Shown here: positions 45,901-59,352 of the stretch, one piece after another
How the letters are laid out: each line of letters starts with the position of its first letter
Numbering within the stretch: position 1 is the stretch's first letter
Assembly (NCBI GenBank): GCA_964572225.1
Contig: CAZNFR010000001.1
Coordinates: forward strand, 17,069-81,068
Length of the DNA: 64,000 bases
Direction of reading: 5' to 3'
Origin: CAZNFR01 sp964572225
GTDB taxonomy: Bacteria > Bacteroidota > Bacteroidia > Bacteroidales > GCA-2748055
Notes under the pieces: model-generated
Told to the model about the DNA's origin: nothing
Database searches by the model: none
The model's input: only the letters and a program-made list of their open reading frames with translations
Position numbers and translations under genes: made by a program

Positions 45901-48900
45901 ATCAAAGAACCTCCAAAATCTGACCTTACCGTTACCCAGGGTTCGCTTTCGGTTTCGGCCACCATGCCGGGTGAGAGGATTACAGCCTATGCCACCCTGA
46001 AAAACATCGGAGAGGCAGATGCGTATTCTTCAACAAGGCTGGGTTATTTCATCTCTTCCGACAGTATTTGGGATGCGGGGGATACCTATCTCGATTATGA
46101 TTATATCGGTTCATACAAAATGGAAGCAGGGGTTAGCATAAATGAGAACCAGTCATTCTATCTTCCCACCGATCTGACTACCGGAACCTCCTATTTTATT
46201 TTACTCATAGCTGATTATCAATTATCTGAAAATGAGGAGGATGAAAGCAATAATTATTATGGGGTAAAAATTGATATCCTGGATGCGCCTCCCGGACCGG
46301 ATTACATCGTAGAGTCTGCTTCACTGGATGCCGATACCATATACATTGGCGGAAGTGTTTATGCCAGTGCAGTTGTAGCCAACATCGGGGGAGCAGCCAC
46401 CTATACCAGTTACCTGGGGTATTACCTTTCGGAGGATGATCTTTTGGATGCCGGCGACTCCCGCTTAACAACCGATGCAGTCTATGGATTATCTGCCGGA
46501 GGCAACAGTAGTGAATATGCCACCTTATATCCTTCGGTTGTCAGCGAGGGGGATTATTTTATCCTTTTCGTTGCCGATTATGATCTGGATGTTGCTGAGG
46601 ACGATGAAACCAATAATGTAGAGGCGGTTCCTCTCTTCATTCGTGAGCAAACCTATCCTGATCTGGAGATCTCTTCCCTCACTTTGGTAACGGACAACCG
46701 GTTACCGGGCGAAACCCTTGAGGTGGATGCACAGGTATGGAACTCAGGGAATGCGAATGCCGGAAGCAGCAGGGTATATTTTTATCTTTCAGTCGATGCG
46801 AATTTCGATGCCGGAACCGATAGCTACTTTGGTTACAAGGACATTGCGGGGATAAATGCAGGAGCAACCCTGGATGTGTCCCATCAATATACCATACCTG
46901 CAGGGCAACAACCCGGAAACTATTATATCATTGCCATGGCCGACGGGGCATATGGAATTGTGGAAAGCGATGAAACCAACAATACCTCGGCAGTCAGTCT
47001 GAACATTTCTACTCCGCCAAGGCCCGAAATTATTGCAGAAAACCTGGCTATTTCCACTTCATTGGTAAAAAAGGACCATCTTCTGGATATTAATTTTGAT
47101 GTAAATAATACCGGGTTGCAGGATGCAGCCAACTTCAGCACTTCTGTCTTTATCGCTGATCAGACGGATTTCAGCGGCACGGAATACCTTCTTTCCACTA
47201 TTAATCATTCTCTTATCCAGGCCGGTACAGGGATCCCATTCGCCAGAACCCTGACCATGCCGTCTTCACTTGCGGACGGTGACTGGTATGTGGTTGTGGT
47301 GACCGATGTAAACTCGGATGTAATGGAAGAAGATGAAACCAATAACAAGACCTGGGAATCCTTTACTTTCTGTTTTCCGGTCACTATCGGTTCAGGTCCG
47401 GCCGACGCCCCGGTATGTCCTGGTGAAGAAGCAGGCTTCCAGGTATCGGCTTCTGGAACGGCTCCGATAACGTATCACTGGTTCATAAACGGTATGGAAT
47501 CCGGAAGTTCAGAAAGCCTGCTTACTACCCAATCGGAGGATGCGGTGGTTTATGTGGAAGTCTCAAATCTTTGTGATACGGTAAGCTCTCCGGCAGCACA
47601 GCTTGAGATTAAAACGGCATTGACTATCAATTCATCACCCGCTTCTTTCACTGCCTGTCCGGGTACCGAGCAAGTACTTTCGGTTTCGGCCGAAGGAGCA
47701 GGCAGCTTAAACTATACCTGGAAAAAGAACGGATCCGACTGGGATGCAGGTTCTGCGGAACTGTACTTCCCGTCCATCAGTTCCATGGATGAAGGAAACT
47801 ATTCCGTCACCATAACGGATGAATGCAGCAGTCTGAATTCGGAAGAAGCAACGGTAACGGTGGTACCGGAACTGATTATTACCATGCAACCAGAATCGGA
47901 ATCCTTCTGTTCGGGTGAGTCAGGAGCGCTGGAGATCGTGGCCAGTGGATCCGGTGTGGTCGATTATGAATGGTTCCATAACGAAGCTTCCACCGGTGAA
48001 ACGGGAACGGTGCTGGATCTGACCCAGATTTCTCCGGAGGATGTAGGGGAGTATTACGCAGTGGTATCGGACGATTGTGCCTCACTCAGCTCCGAATTTG
48101 CTACAATTTCCCTGGTGGAACCGGTAAGCATTACTGCACAGCCCCAGGATATGGAAACCTGTGAAGGTTCCGCAGCCTCTTTTACCGTAGAAACGGATTA
48201 TACCTGTGAATACCAGTGGTTCCAAAACGGCTCGGAGCTTCCAGGCATGAATGGACCTTCCTGCGGACTAAGCTCTGCTGATGCATACAGTGCCGGAGAG
48301 TACACGGTGAAGGTGAGCAATGCCTGCGGAGAGGAAATGAGCGAAATTGCGACTCTGAGTATTATGCCTGACCTGGAAATAAGCCTGGACGAAAGTCAAA
48401 TGGAAGTTTGCGAAGGGGAGAACCTGACCGTCACGGTAAGCGATAACCTCGAAGGATCCAATTATTTCTGGACCTTTGAAGGGGTTAGTAAGTCGAACGA
48501 CGGACAGATGGAACTGAGCAATATCCATTGGAGCGATGGGGGTGAGTATAAGGTCGAAGTTAGCAATGGATGCGAATACGATGTGGACACCTTCCGCCTG
48601 ATTGTGAAGAGAAGACCCGAAACCCCCTCAATTCTCATGTCAGAAGGGGTGTTGAGAAGCAATATGGCGGCCGACAATTACCTTTGGTTCCGCAACAGTC
48701 AGGAACTTGAAATCAACGATCGCGAAATTGTTCCTTCCGAGGACGGAACCTATGCTCTAATGATCGAGGTTGAGGGTTGCCTTTCCCTCATCAGCGAAGG
48801 AGTATATGTTTCTCTAACAGGTATCATGCAAACGATGGATACGGAGATCAGTCTGTATCCGAATCCGGCCAGCGATCTTTTGTATCTTGAAACAGGCCTG

Positions 48901-49071
48901 GATATTTCTGAGCTTTCGGTTTATGACCTCTCCGGAAGAAGGACTGAGGTGAGGGTGGAAACCGGAACGGGACTTTATACCCTTGATGTATCAGGATTGC
49001 CGGAAGGTCTTTATCTGATCAGGATAATCCGGGAAAACCAGGTTGAAGTAATCGAGTTCATGAAAAAATAA
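42961..49071 (+). CDS. T9SS-secreted surface protein with CARDB and Ig-like repeats
   Basis: 2036-residue secreted protein. The signal peptide MKKILTSLVFLFLIFPLFAQS is followed by about twelve CARDB-type (cell-adhesion-like) repeats of roughly 115-120 residues. Most end in an acidic ESDETNN-like turn, for example ESDETNNVSS, EDDETNNVEA and ESDETNNTSA. From about residue 1470 come five or six Ig/PKD-like domains, each starting with a Cys-Gly/Glu motif (CPGEEAGFQV, CSGESGAL, CEGENLTV) and carrying a Trp core. The C-terminus is a T9SS type A sorting domain (SLYPNPASDLLYLE, GLPEGLYLIRI). It is likely an adhesin or long surface stalk; no catalytic domain is seen. Confidence 0.88.
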   Translation: MKKILTSLVFLFLIFPLFAQSLPDLWSPNPNGDGNHDHYKPGVSYTFTISVKNSGTAYSDAVKVSLYLSDDKIFSADDQYIADAAPSFPATSISPNGTLGYIKKFTFPSVPEAGEYYILFYVDSDMSEEEENENNNISSFFITAGNHAGSKVITTGEYLSTSYAAAGSDVNVGSRLRNVGNSDAYNAKVEYYLSTDKVKDASDVLLGSDTEIYIYPGNSFYKSNTLTIPGGTADGLYYLLFTTTETDYLPLQIGSTPGAIPDLQISSITTTETTVLPGEDLHVDAGWNNAGNAVAGECGLAYYISPRPDFDTLAIFVTAEALDILPAAQSGSGSVTLKVPSHIKAGTWYAMSRIDYLSTVIESDETNNVSSVSFQVDPLPGPDLEVTTVTVSPDPALEQSSINLTATVKNTGSLSAGSSQVYFYISSNSIFEETDWNLVNVNVSSLATGAEQEVSTSYTLPSWIDPGNFTIYTMADGGEVISEQYEDNNLDSTTLTVSLNAADFTISNVSPDAASAETGQDIRVSYTASNIGTKADYCYTGFYISTDAILDGGDTYLEYKYESSINPGSNYNTSNYIDIPASVAAGQYYIILKADYNDSKTELDESNNTACASIEIEEAKPDLSAVTISYVPSWGTWGNNLNLSVNVRNYGGIASPAFETGYYLSADRTLDGADILLGTKVTSDLGVGAGTWVGQDVTVPAGIPEGNYYILFVIDHDNQVPESVETNNMDDWAYLITDGTEPNPDLEVTSTQTSLLGAVSNSVYVSGSVVNNGNFNSLSTTYLHYYLSSDAIFDGADTYLTNDNVSDLDPGESSPESANVTIPAGTVPGDYYVILVADGTEVCAESNEANNTLAIPLEVVASMEADLLISECRLPADTVSQGVYLYVYATVHNAGLSSSSSSAELGYYYSTDTLLDGSDVYMAKDYIGSLSAGAYSSEQNYYWRVPTSISGTYYVLFVADYGNDQTESDEENNLAWREIYIKEPPKSDLTVTQGSLSVSATMPGERITAYATLKNIGEADAYSSTRLGYFISSDSIWDAGDTYLDYDYIGSYKMEAGVSINENQSFYLPTDLTTGTSYFILLIADYQLSENEEDESNNYYGVKIDILDAPPGPDYIVESASLDADTIYIGGSVYASAVVANIGGAATYTSYLGYYLSEDDLLDAGDSRLTTDAVYGLSAGGNSSEYATLYPSVVSEGDYFILFVADYDLDVAEDDETNNVEAVPLFIREQTYPDLEISSLTLVTDNRLPGETLEVDAQVWNSGNANAGSSRVYFYLSVDANFDAGTDSYFGYKDIAGINAGATLDVSHQYTIPAGQQPGNYYIIAMADGAYGIVESDETNNTSAVSLNISTPPRPEIIAENLAISTSLVKKDHLLDINFDVNNTGLQDAANFSTSVFIADQTDFSGTEYLLSTINHSLIQAGTGIPFARTLTMPSSLADGDWYVVVVTDVNSDVMEEDETNNKTWESFTFCFPVTIGSGPADAPVCPGEEAGFQVSASGTAPITYHWFINGMESGSSESLLTTQSEDAVVYVEVSNLCDTVSSPAAQLEIKTALTINSSPASFTACPGTEQVLSVSAEGAGSLNYTWKKNGSDWDAGSAELYFPSISSMDEGNYSVTITDECSSLNSEEATVTVVPELIITMQPESESFCSGESGALEIVASGSGVVDYEWFHNEASTGETGTVLDLTQISPEDVGEYYAVVSDDCASLSSEFATISLVEPVSITAQPQDMETCEGSAASFTVETDYTCEYQWFQNGSELPGMNGPSCGLSSADAYSAGEYTVKVSNACGEEMSEIATLSIMPDLEISLDESQMEVCEGENLTVTVSDNLEGSNYFWTFEGVSKSNDGQMELSNIHWSDGGEYKVEVSNGCEYDVDTFRLIVKRRPETPSILMSEGVLRSNMAADNYLWFRNSQELEINDREIVPSEDGTYALMIEVEGCLSLISEGVYVSLTGIMQTMDTEISLYPNPASDLLYLETGLDISELSVYDLSGRRTEVRVETGTGLYTLDVSGLPEGLYLIRIIRENQVEVIEFMKK

Positions 49072-49107
49072 GCTCTCTCTTTAGCCCATCAACATATCAA
49101 ACAAGAA

Positions 49108-49141
49108 GGCCGGTCCGGATTATTTGTCCGGGCCGGTTTTT
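49108..49141 (+). terminator. Terminator of the CARDB/Ig repeat gene
   Basis: A 10-bp GC-rich stem (CCGGTCCGGA at 49110-49119 with TCCGGGCCGG at 49127-49136, one wobble) and a 7-nt loop are followed by TTTTT. It ends the plus-strand transcript 65 bp past the stop and lies just before the convergent beta-galactosidase gene. Confidence 0.8.
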
Positions 49142-49156
49142 CAATTATAGCCTTCA

Positions 49157-53726
<4,570 letters not shown>

Positions 53727-53767
53727 TTTACAATTTATTTAAGTTAGACAAAAAATATAGCGTTTGT

Positions 53768-54196
53768 TTATTTTCTTCTTTTATCCTGAAAGGACCCCAT
53801 GAGTTGGAGTTTATAATCTTCCAGGTTGAAACCGGGGATGTTTTTTCGCAAAAAATAATTTTCAATCAGGGAATTCAGCTCCTCATCATAATAGTCTTCA
53901 ATACGGTTGTCTTCCATACTGTACAAATGATGATGCCGTTTAAGCACCGGATCATACCTCATCACATCGGCATCGGTTTTCACCCGCCTGATAATTCCTT
54001 TCTGCACGAAGGTGTCGAGGGTTTTGTAAATGGTTCCTGCCGAAATATTGGGGTATTTCTTAAGCACCGACCGGGTTATCATTTCGGCGGAAGGATGATC
54101 GGGGCCTTTGATAATGGCCTCATAGACGGCAATCCTCTGCAAGGTCACTTTCAGTCCGTTGCTGGTAAGAAGGTCCCTGAATTCAGTTGCTCTCAT
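53768..54196 (-). CDS. Fur-family transcriptional regulator, PerR-like
   Basis: 142-residue Fur-family regulator. The winged-helix shows LLTSNGLKVTLQRIAVYEAI and ISAGTIYKTLDTFVQKGII. The metal region has RYDPVLKRHHHLYSMEDNRIEDY, which supplies His and Asp residues at the regulatory-site positions. The protein contains no cysteine at all, so the structural CxxC zinc site of classical Fur/PerR is missing. The start codon is close to a palindrome and a good promoter, and the next gene is a peroxiredoxin. Peroxide sensing is therefore inferred; iron sensing is the alternative. Confidence 0.9.
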   Translation of the reverse strand: MRATEFRDLLTSNGLKVTLQRIAVYEAIIKGPDHPSAEMITRSVLKKYPNISAGTIYKTLDTFVQKGIIRRVKTDADVMRYDPVLKRHHHLYSMEDNRIEDYYDEELNSLIENYFLRKNIPGFNLEDYKLQLMGSFQDKRRK

Positions 54197-54199
54197 CTA

Positions 54200-54261
54200 A
54201 ATAATAATTATTATTAACTAGTATTGATTACAAATATATAATAATTTAAAATAAGCTCCAA
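54200..54261 (-). promoter_or_regulatory. Promoter and Fur/PerR-box-like palindrome upstream of the regulator
   Basis: On the minus strand a TTGG, a 19-bp spacer and an exact TATATTTG (54238-54231) form a near-perfect Bacteroidota promoter. Downstream lies the perfect palindrome AATAATAATTATTATT (54200-54215), which resembles an AT-rich Fur/PerR box. It sits between the transcription start and the ATG, suggesting autorepression. Confidence 0.55.
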
Positions 54262-54320
54262 GTCAAATTCGACCGAATTCTCAATTGACTTATAACCAGT
54301 TTTAATTCATGGATTTACGA

Positions 54321-56603
54321 TTACTTGCAGGCAGGATCCTGATAGCATTGTGCATCGACCACAGCGATGGCGGCCATGTTTACGATCTCCCTGACGGAGC
54401 TTTCCAGCTGAAGGATGTGAATGGGCTTTCCTATTCCCAGGAGAATGGGCCCGATCACATCGGCTTCTCCGATCTCCTGCATCATTTTATAGGCGATATT
54501 ACCGGAGCTGAGGTTTGGGAATATCACGGTATTGACATCCTTATCCCGGAGTTTGCTAAAGGGGAACTTTTTCATTCTGAGTTCGGGATTGAAGGCGAAA
54601 TTGGCCTGCATTTCCCCGTCCACAATTAACTCGGGATGGTGTTCGTGAAGGTATTGGACGGCTTCGTGTACGCGGGCCGGACTGTCGGCCCGGTTGCTGC
54701 CGAAGTTGGAATAGGAAACCAGGGCTATTCTGGGTTCCATCCCAAAGTTCTCCACCGCATTGGAGGTAAGAAGGGTGGTGTCCACCAGGGTTTGAACGCC
54801 GGGGTGTATGTTTACCGTGGTATCTGCGAAAAAGAAGGAGCCTTTTTTGGTTTGTACGATGTACATACCGGCAATATGTTTTTTAGGATTATTGGCACCG
54901 GCGATCTGAATGGCCGGACGGATCACATCGGCGTATTTACTTGAGAATCCACTGAGAAATGCATCAGCTTCTCCCGTTTCCACCATCATAACTCCGAAAT
55001 AATTCGGGTTATACATCAGATCCATGGCTTCTTCCAGGTTGAGGCCCTTTCTTTGTCTTTTTTCGTAGAAGATCCGGGCGAATTCTGACCTTTTGTATTC
55101 TTCCTCTCTGCTTCTGGGATCGATGATTTTCACCTTACCCAGGTCGAGTCTGTTTTTCTCGGTGATGCAGTGTATTTCTTCGCGGTTACCGAGGAGTATG
55201 GGTGTGGCGATATTTTCGTATATGATTTCATGGGCTGCCTTGAGCACTTTGTAATTGGCTGCTTCGCCAAATACCACTCTTTTGGGATTCTGCCGTGCTT
55301 TAACCCGGATATCCCTGACAAGCTGGTTATCCAGTCCGAGTCTTTTTCTGAGCTGATTCTGATACGAATCCCAATTGTCTATCTTAGACCGGGCGACACC
55401 TGTATCAATGGCGGCTTTGGCAACCGCGGTGGCCACCCTGGTGATGAGTCTGGGGTCCAGGGGTTTGGGAATTATGTACTCCCTTCCGAAAACCAGATTA
55501 CTGACCTTATAAGCCCGGTTAACCGTGTCTGGCACATCTTCCTTGGCCAGATCTGCCAGGGCTTTAACCGCCGCGATCTTCATTTCTTCGTTGATGGCTG
55601 TGGCCTTAACATCCAGTGCCCCTCTGAAGATAAAGGGGAATCCCAGCACATTGTTGATCTGGTTGGGATAGTCTGAGCGTCCGGTGGCAAAGATCAGATC
55701 TTTCCGGGCTTCCATGGCCTTTTCATAGGAGATCTCCGGATTCGGATTGGCCATGGCAAAGACGATGGGGTCGTTGTTCATGGACTTCAGCATTTCCTGG
55801 GTCATCACATCGGCCACGCTGAGTCCGAGAAAGACATCGGCTCCTTTAAGGGCATCCTCCAGGGTATGCAGGTCTTCATCGGTAGCAAACTGTTCCTTGT
55901 ATTTATTCAGGTCCGTTCTATCCTTACGAAGAACCCCCTTACTGTCGAGCATAATAATATTTTCCCTTTTCACTCCCAGGGAGATGTAAAGCTGACTGCA
56001 GGAGAAGGCGGAGGCACCGGCTCCGTTTACGACCACCCGGATCTCATCGATCTTCTTTCCGTTCAGCTCAAGAGCATTTAGGAGTCCGGCAGCCGAAATG
56101 ATGGCTGTTCCGTGCTGGTCATCATGAAAGACCGGGATATCCAGGGCCTGTTTTAGTTTTTCCTCGATCTCAAAGCACTCCGGGGCTTTTATATCTTCAA
56201 GATTGATACCCCCAAAAGTAGGTGCAATGGCCTTTACCACATCCACAAACCCATCCACATCGGTTTTATCCACCTCAATATCAAAAACATCCACATCGGC
56301 AAAAATTTTAAAAAGCAGTCCTTTCCCTTCCATCACGGGTTTTCCGGCGAGAGCACCAATGTTTCCCAGTCCGAGCACCGCGGTTCCGTTAGAGATCACC
56401 GCAACCAGGTTTCCCCGGGCGGTATACTTGAATACATCGGAGGGATTATCCTTGATTGCCAGGCAGGGCTCGGCCACCCCGGGGGAGTAGGCAAGAGAGA
56501 GATCCATCTGAGTAGTGTGAGGTTTGGTAGGTACAACCTCGATCTTACCGGGTCTGCCCTGGGAATGATAATTAAGGGCATCCTCTTTTGTAAAATTAGC
56601 CAT
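54321..56603 (-). CDS. maeB: NADP-dependent malic enzyme with phosphotransacetylase domain
   Basis: 760-residue MaeB-type malic enzyme, converting malate to pyruvate with NADP. The N-terminal part (1 to about 420) has the malic domain ([53 protein letters not shown]) and an NAD(P)-binding domain. Residues from about 430 form a phosphotransacetylase-like domain ([20 protein letters not shown] onward) that is thought to be regulatory in this family. It is upstream of the fur/prx unit on the minus strand, with a 124-bp gap. Confidence 0.96.
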   Translation of the reverse strand: MANFTKEDALNYHSQGRPGKIEVVPTKPHTTQMDLSLAYSPGVAEPCLAIKDNPSDVFKYTARGNLVAVISNGTAVLGLGNIGALAGKPVMEGKGLLFKIFADVDVFDIEVDKTDVDGFVDVVKAIAPTFGGINLEDIKAPECFEIEEKLKQALDIPVFHDDQHGTAIISAAGLLNALELNGKKIDEIRVVVNGAGASAFSCSQLYISLGVKRENIIMLDSKGVLRKDRTDLNKYKEQFATDEDLHTLEDALKGADVFLGLSVADVMTQEMLKSMNNDPIVFAMANPNPEISYEKAMEARKDLIFATGRSDYPNQINNVLGFPFIFRGALDVKATAINEEMKIAAVKALADLAKEDVPDTVNRAYKVSNLVFGREYIIPKPLDPRLITRVATAVAKAAIDTGVARSKIDNWDSYQNQLRKRLGLDNQLVRDIRVKARQNPKRVVFGEAANYKVLKAAHEIIYENIATPILLGNREEIHCITEKNRLDLGKVKIIDPRSREEEYKRSEFARIFYEKRQRKGLNLEEAMDLMYNPNYFGVMMVETGEADAFLSGFSSKYADVIRPAIQIAGANNPKKHIAGMYIVQTKKGSFFFADTTVNIHPGVQTLVDTTLLTSNAVENFGMEPRIALVSYSNFGSNRADSPARVHEAVQYLHEHHPELIVDGEMQANFAFNPELRMKKFPFSKLRDKDVNTVIFPNLSSGNIAYKMMQEIGEADVIGPILLGIGKPIHILQLESSVREIVNMAAIAVVDAQCYQDPACK

Positions 56604-56635
56604 GGATGTGTGTTTTAGGGTTTAAACAGTACATG

Positions 56636-56643
56636 CAAAATTA
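56636..56643 (-). promoter_or_regulatory. Candidate maeB -7 box
   Basis: TAATTTTG on the minus strand exactly matches TAnnTTTG, 32 bp before the maeB ATG. No matching TTTG is seen at -33. Confidence 0.35.
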
Positions 56644-56729
56644 GGAAACACCTTATTGAGAATACTCTCCGGGTGGCGCATAACATCATGTTCTTTAACA
56701 GAGAGAGACCGGTTCTGGTTCAACAGTTT

Positions 56730-57809
56730 TTATTCACCCGGTTGATCCTTGGTTCCTTTTACCTCCTCCGGCAGACCTTCAGGGAGCGGATTTTTGATCA
56801 ATTCATCGTATTCCTCCCGGTGTTTGTATATGTCGACTGCGAGATAGAGGGCATTGAGAAAGGACAGGTGATTGGCTTCATTCCTACCTGCGAGTTCAAA
56901 GGCCGTTCCGTGAGCGGGGGAGGTTCTCACCACGGGGAGTCCGGCGGTATAGTTAACCCCCCGATCAACCACCAGGGTTTTGAAAGGAATAAGACCCTGA
57001 TCATGATACATGGCCAGCACTCCATCGAATGCCTTGAAAGCTCCCGATCCGAAAAATCCATCGGCCGGGTAAGGCCCGGAAACGATCATGTTTTCTCCTT
57101 TGGCTTTTTGGATTGCGGGGGAAATAATGGTATCCTCTTCTTTTCCCAGCAGTCCGTTATCACCTGCATGCGGATTGAGTCCGAGGACAGCAATTCTGGG
57201 TTTCCGGATACCAAAATCGGATTTGAGTGAACGGTTAATAACCCGGATCTTTTTCAGGATCCTTTCCTCGGTGATGTACTCAGGAAGGGCTGAAGTGGGG
57301 ATGTGTCCGGCTACCACTCCGATTTTCAGCAGGTCACTGACCATCAGCATCAGGACCTCATCCGAACCAAAAACCGACTGCAGGTATTCGGTATGTCCGC
57401 TGAAATTAAACTTATCGGACTGAATGTTATGTTTGTTTATGGGTGCGGTCACCAGGGCATGTATTTTGCCATCCTTAAGGTCTTTCACTCCTGCTTCAAG
57501 GGCCAGTCTGGAGGCTTCACCGGCCACGGGGGAGTTTTTCCCTAGTTCGACCCGGATGTTTTCATCCACACAATTGATAATATTCGGACGTTTTGGGTGG
57601 GCATCTTCGACCTTGTTAATATTATTAAAGCTGAAATTATCAATATCCAGGGCTTTTCGGTGATATGCGGCAACTTTGGGGGAGCCGTAAACAACAGGTA
57701 TACAGATCTCATTAATTCGCGGATCTTCCAGGGCTTTGATTATGATCTCATAACCTATTCCGTTAATATCTCCCTGGGTGATACCTATTTTAATCTGATC
57801 ATTATCCAT
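56730..57809 (-). CDS. pdxA: 4-hydroxythreonine-4-phosphate dehydrogenase
   Basis: 359-residue PdxA, an NAD(P)-dependent oxidase in the DXP-dependent pyridoxal phosphate pathway. The ATG at 57807-57809 is chosen (IKIGITQGDINGIGYEI follows directly), because an upstream in-frame ATG overlaps the end of the pepA-like gene. Hallmarks are FSGHTEYLQSVFG with the metal His, VLGLNPHAGDNGLLGKEE, and AMYHDQGLIPFKTL and TSPAHGTAFELAG. It lies 19 bp downstream of the leucyl aminopeptidase gene in the same unit. Confidence 0.95.
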   Translation of the reverse strand: MDNDQIKIGITQGDINGIGYEIIIKALEDPRINEICIPVVYGSPKVAAYHRKALDIDNFSFNNINKVEDAHPKRPNIINCVDENIRVELGKNSPVAGEASRLALEAGVKDLKDGKIHALVTAPINKHNIQSDKFNFSGHTEYLQSVFGSDEVLMLMVSDLLKIGVVAGHIPTSALPEYITEERILKKIRVINRSLKSDFGIRKPRIAVLGLNPHAGDNGLLGKEEDTIISPAIQKAKGENMIVSGPYPADGFFGSGAFKAFDGVLAMYHDQGLIPFKTLVVDRGVNYTAGLPVVRTSPAHGTAFELAGRNEANHLSFLNALYLAVDIYKHREEYDELIKNPLPEGLPEEVKGTKDQPGE

Positions 57810-57828
57810 AAAAGTATAATTGTAAAGG

Positions 57829-59277
57829 TTAATTCTCCCCGGCAAGCTCGCTGAAGAACCGGTAAAGCAGTCTGACTCCAACGCCGGTTCCCCCTTTGGA
57901 ACGGTAGGAATCGTTTTTCTTCAGAAATGCCGGGCCTGCGATATCGAGGTGTATATAAGGATAATCGGTGAAATGTTCCAGAAATTTACCGGCAGTGATG
58001 GCCCCTGCCAGGCGACCACCAATGTTTTTCAGGTCGGCGATATCGGATTTAAGCAATTCGCGGTAATCGTCCCAGAAAGGGAACTCCGCAACTCTTTCAT
58101 GTACCCTGTAGCCGGAGCTGACCAGTTTTTGCATCAGGGAAGCGGGTGCGTTCCCCATGCCTACGAGACCCTGGGTACCGATGGCGATCCAGGCGGCGCC
58201 GGTAAGAGTGGCAATATCGATAACCAGTTCGGGATCATACTGCTTTGCCCAGGCCAGGGCGTCGGCCATGATCATCCTTCCTTCCGCATCGGTATTCAGG
58301 ACTTCAACCGTGGTTCCATCGTACATTTTGATCACGTCACCGGGAACGTAGGCATTTCCGTCGGGACGGTTATCGGTGGCAGGGATCAGTCCGATAATAT
58401 GCACCGGAAGCCCCGATTTTGCGGCAGCGTATATAAGTCCGGCTACCGCCGCGGCTCCTGCCATGTCACTTTTCATGTAATCCATCGAATCCGGAGTGGG
58501 TTTCAGACTGAGTCCGCCGGTATCATAAACCACCCCTTTCCCTACCAGGACATAAGGTTTCGGATTAACGGCATTTTCCGGTTTGTGTTCCAGAATGTTA
58601 AAGGTAGGGGGGTCGATACTTCCCTTATTTACGGCAAGGAGTCCGCCCATTTTCAGAGCCTCTATCTTCTTCTTTTCCAGTACTTCCACATTAAATCCGG
58701 CTTCTTTGCCCATTTTCTCAATTTCTGCCGACAACCGGGGGGCGGTGAGCCAGGACAGGGGCTCATTGATCAGGTCCCGGCTAAGGCATACTCCTTCCAG
58801 GACTGCCAAAAGCCGGCCGATTCCGGCTTCATCGAGGGTGGAAGAGAACACTTCTATGGTTTCCAACGCATTCTTTTTCTTTTCAGCCTCCCTGAAATAC
58901 GTGAGGAACTGGTAATGGGAAAGGACAATTCCCTCAAGGACGGCTTCCACCTGTTCCTTTTCCATTTCATCGGCATGAAGAAAAAGTTTGTAGATCTTAA
59001 GGTCGTTAAAATCCTTTCTTAGAGAAGATGCCGCTTTCCGGATTTTTTCCAGGGATTCATCCACTTTATCATCACCTGAGGTTATAGGGTGCAGAATAAA
59101 GACTCTTTGATGGTAACGGTTGATCAGGCTGATTTTGTGATTCCCTTCCATTCGTTCTTTTACAAAGCTTATTTCCTCTTCGGTGTTCAGAAAGCGGGAC
59201 AGGTCCTCTTCTCTGCTTAAGAGGATAAACTGGTCACCGGAATCCGACCAGGAACTGATTTTATTGATTCTAATCAT
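57829..59277 (-). CDS. Leucyl aminopeptidase, M17 family
   Basis: 482-residue cytosolic M17 metallopeptidase. The start ATG at 59275-59277 is preceded by GGAG (gaaggagaaagat), while a longer reading frame continues into the divergent promoter region and is rejected. Metal-binding motifs are VGKGVVYDTGGLSLKP, YMKSDMAGAAAVAG and LNTDAEGRMIMADALAWA, and EHFTDYPYIHLDIAGPAF is near the end. Two divalent metals are expected. It is the first gene of a unit with pdxA. Confidence 0.93.
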   Translation of the reverse strand: MIRINKISSWSDSGDQFILLSREEDLSRFLNTEEEISFVKERMEGNHKISLINRYHQRVFILHPITSGDDKVDESLEKIRKAASSLRKDFNDLKIYKLFLHADEMEKEQVEAVLEGIVLSHYQFLTYFREAEKKKNALETIEVFSSTLDEAGIGRLLAVLEGVCLSRDLINEPLSWLTAPRLSAEIEKMGKEAGFNVEVLEKKKIEALKMGGLLAVNKGSIDPPTFNILEHKPENAVNPKPYVLVGKGVVYDTGGLSLKPTPDSMDYMKSDMAGAAAVAGLIYAAAKSGLPVHIIGLIPATDNRPDGNAYVPGDVIKMYDGTTVEVLNTDAEGRMIMADALAWAKQYDPELVIDIATLTGAAWIAIGTQGLVGMGNAPASLMQKLVSSGYRVHERVAEFPFWDDYRELLKSDIADLKNIGGRLAGAITAGKFLEHFTDYPYIHLDIAGPAFLKKNDSYRSKGGTGVGVRLLYRFFSELAGEN

Positions 59278-59297
59278 ATCTTTCTCCTTCAAAAACA

Positions 59298-59345
59298 CAA
59301 AGATAGGAAACCGGAAGGAATAACACGCTGAAAATAGTATTTTTG
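59298..59345. promoter_or_regulatory. Divergent -7 boxes for the M17 peptidase and mqnC genes
   Basis: Minus strand TATCTTTG (59305-59298) and plus strand TATTTTTG (59338-59345) are both exact TAnnTTTG matches, 32 bp apart, in the 75-bp gap between divergent genes. The -33 regions would overlap. The mqnC box ends only 7 bp before the first possible ATG (59353), so that start would be nearly leaderless; the ATG at 59368 is an alternative. Confidence 0.5.
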
Positions 59346-59352
59346 ACGGATT

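Noticed and set aside
54260..54291. AAGTCAA/TTGACTT inverted repeat as the maeB terminator
   Set aside because: The arms are only 7 bp with an 18-nt interval and no T run follows on the minus strand, so it is too weak to call.
57810..57881. Longer pdxA reading frame with an upstream ATG at 57881
   Set aside because: The extra 24 residues do not match PdxA and overlap the end of the M17 peptidase gene; the ATG at 57809 starts the conserved IKIGITQGD segment.
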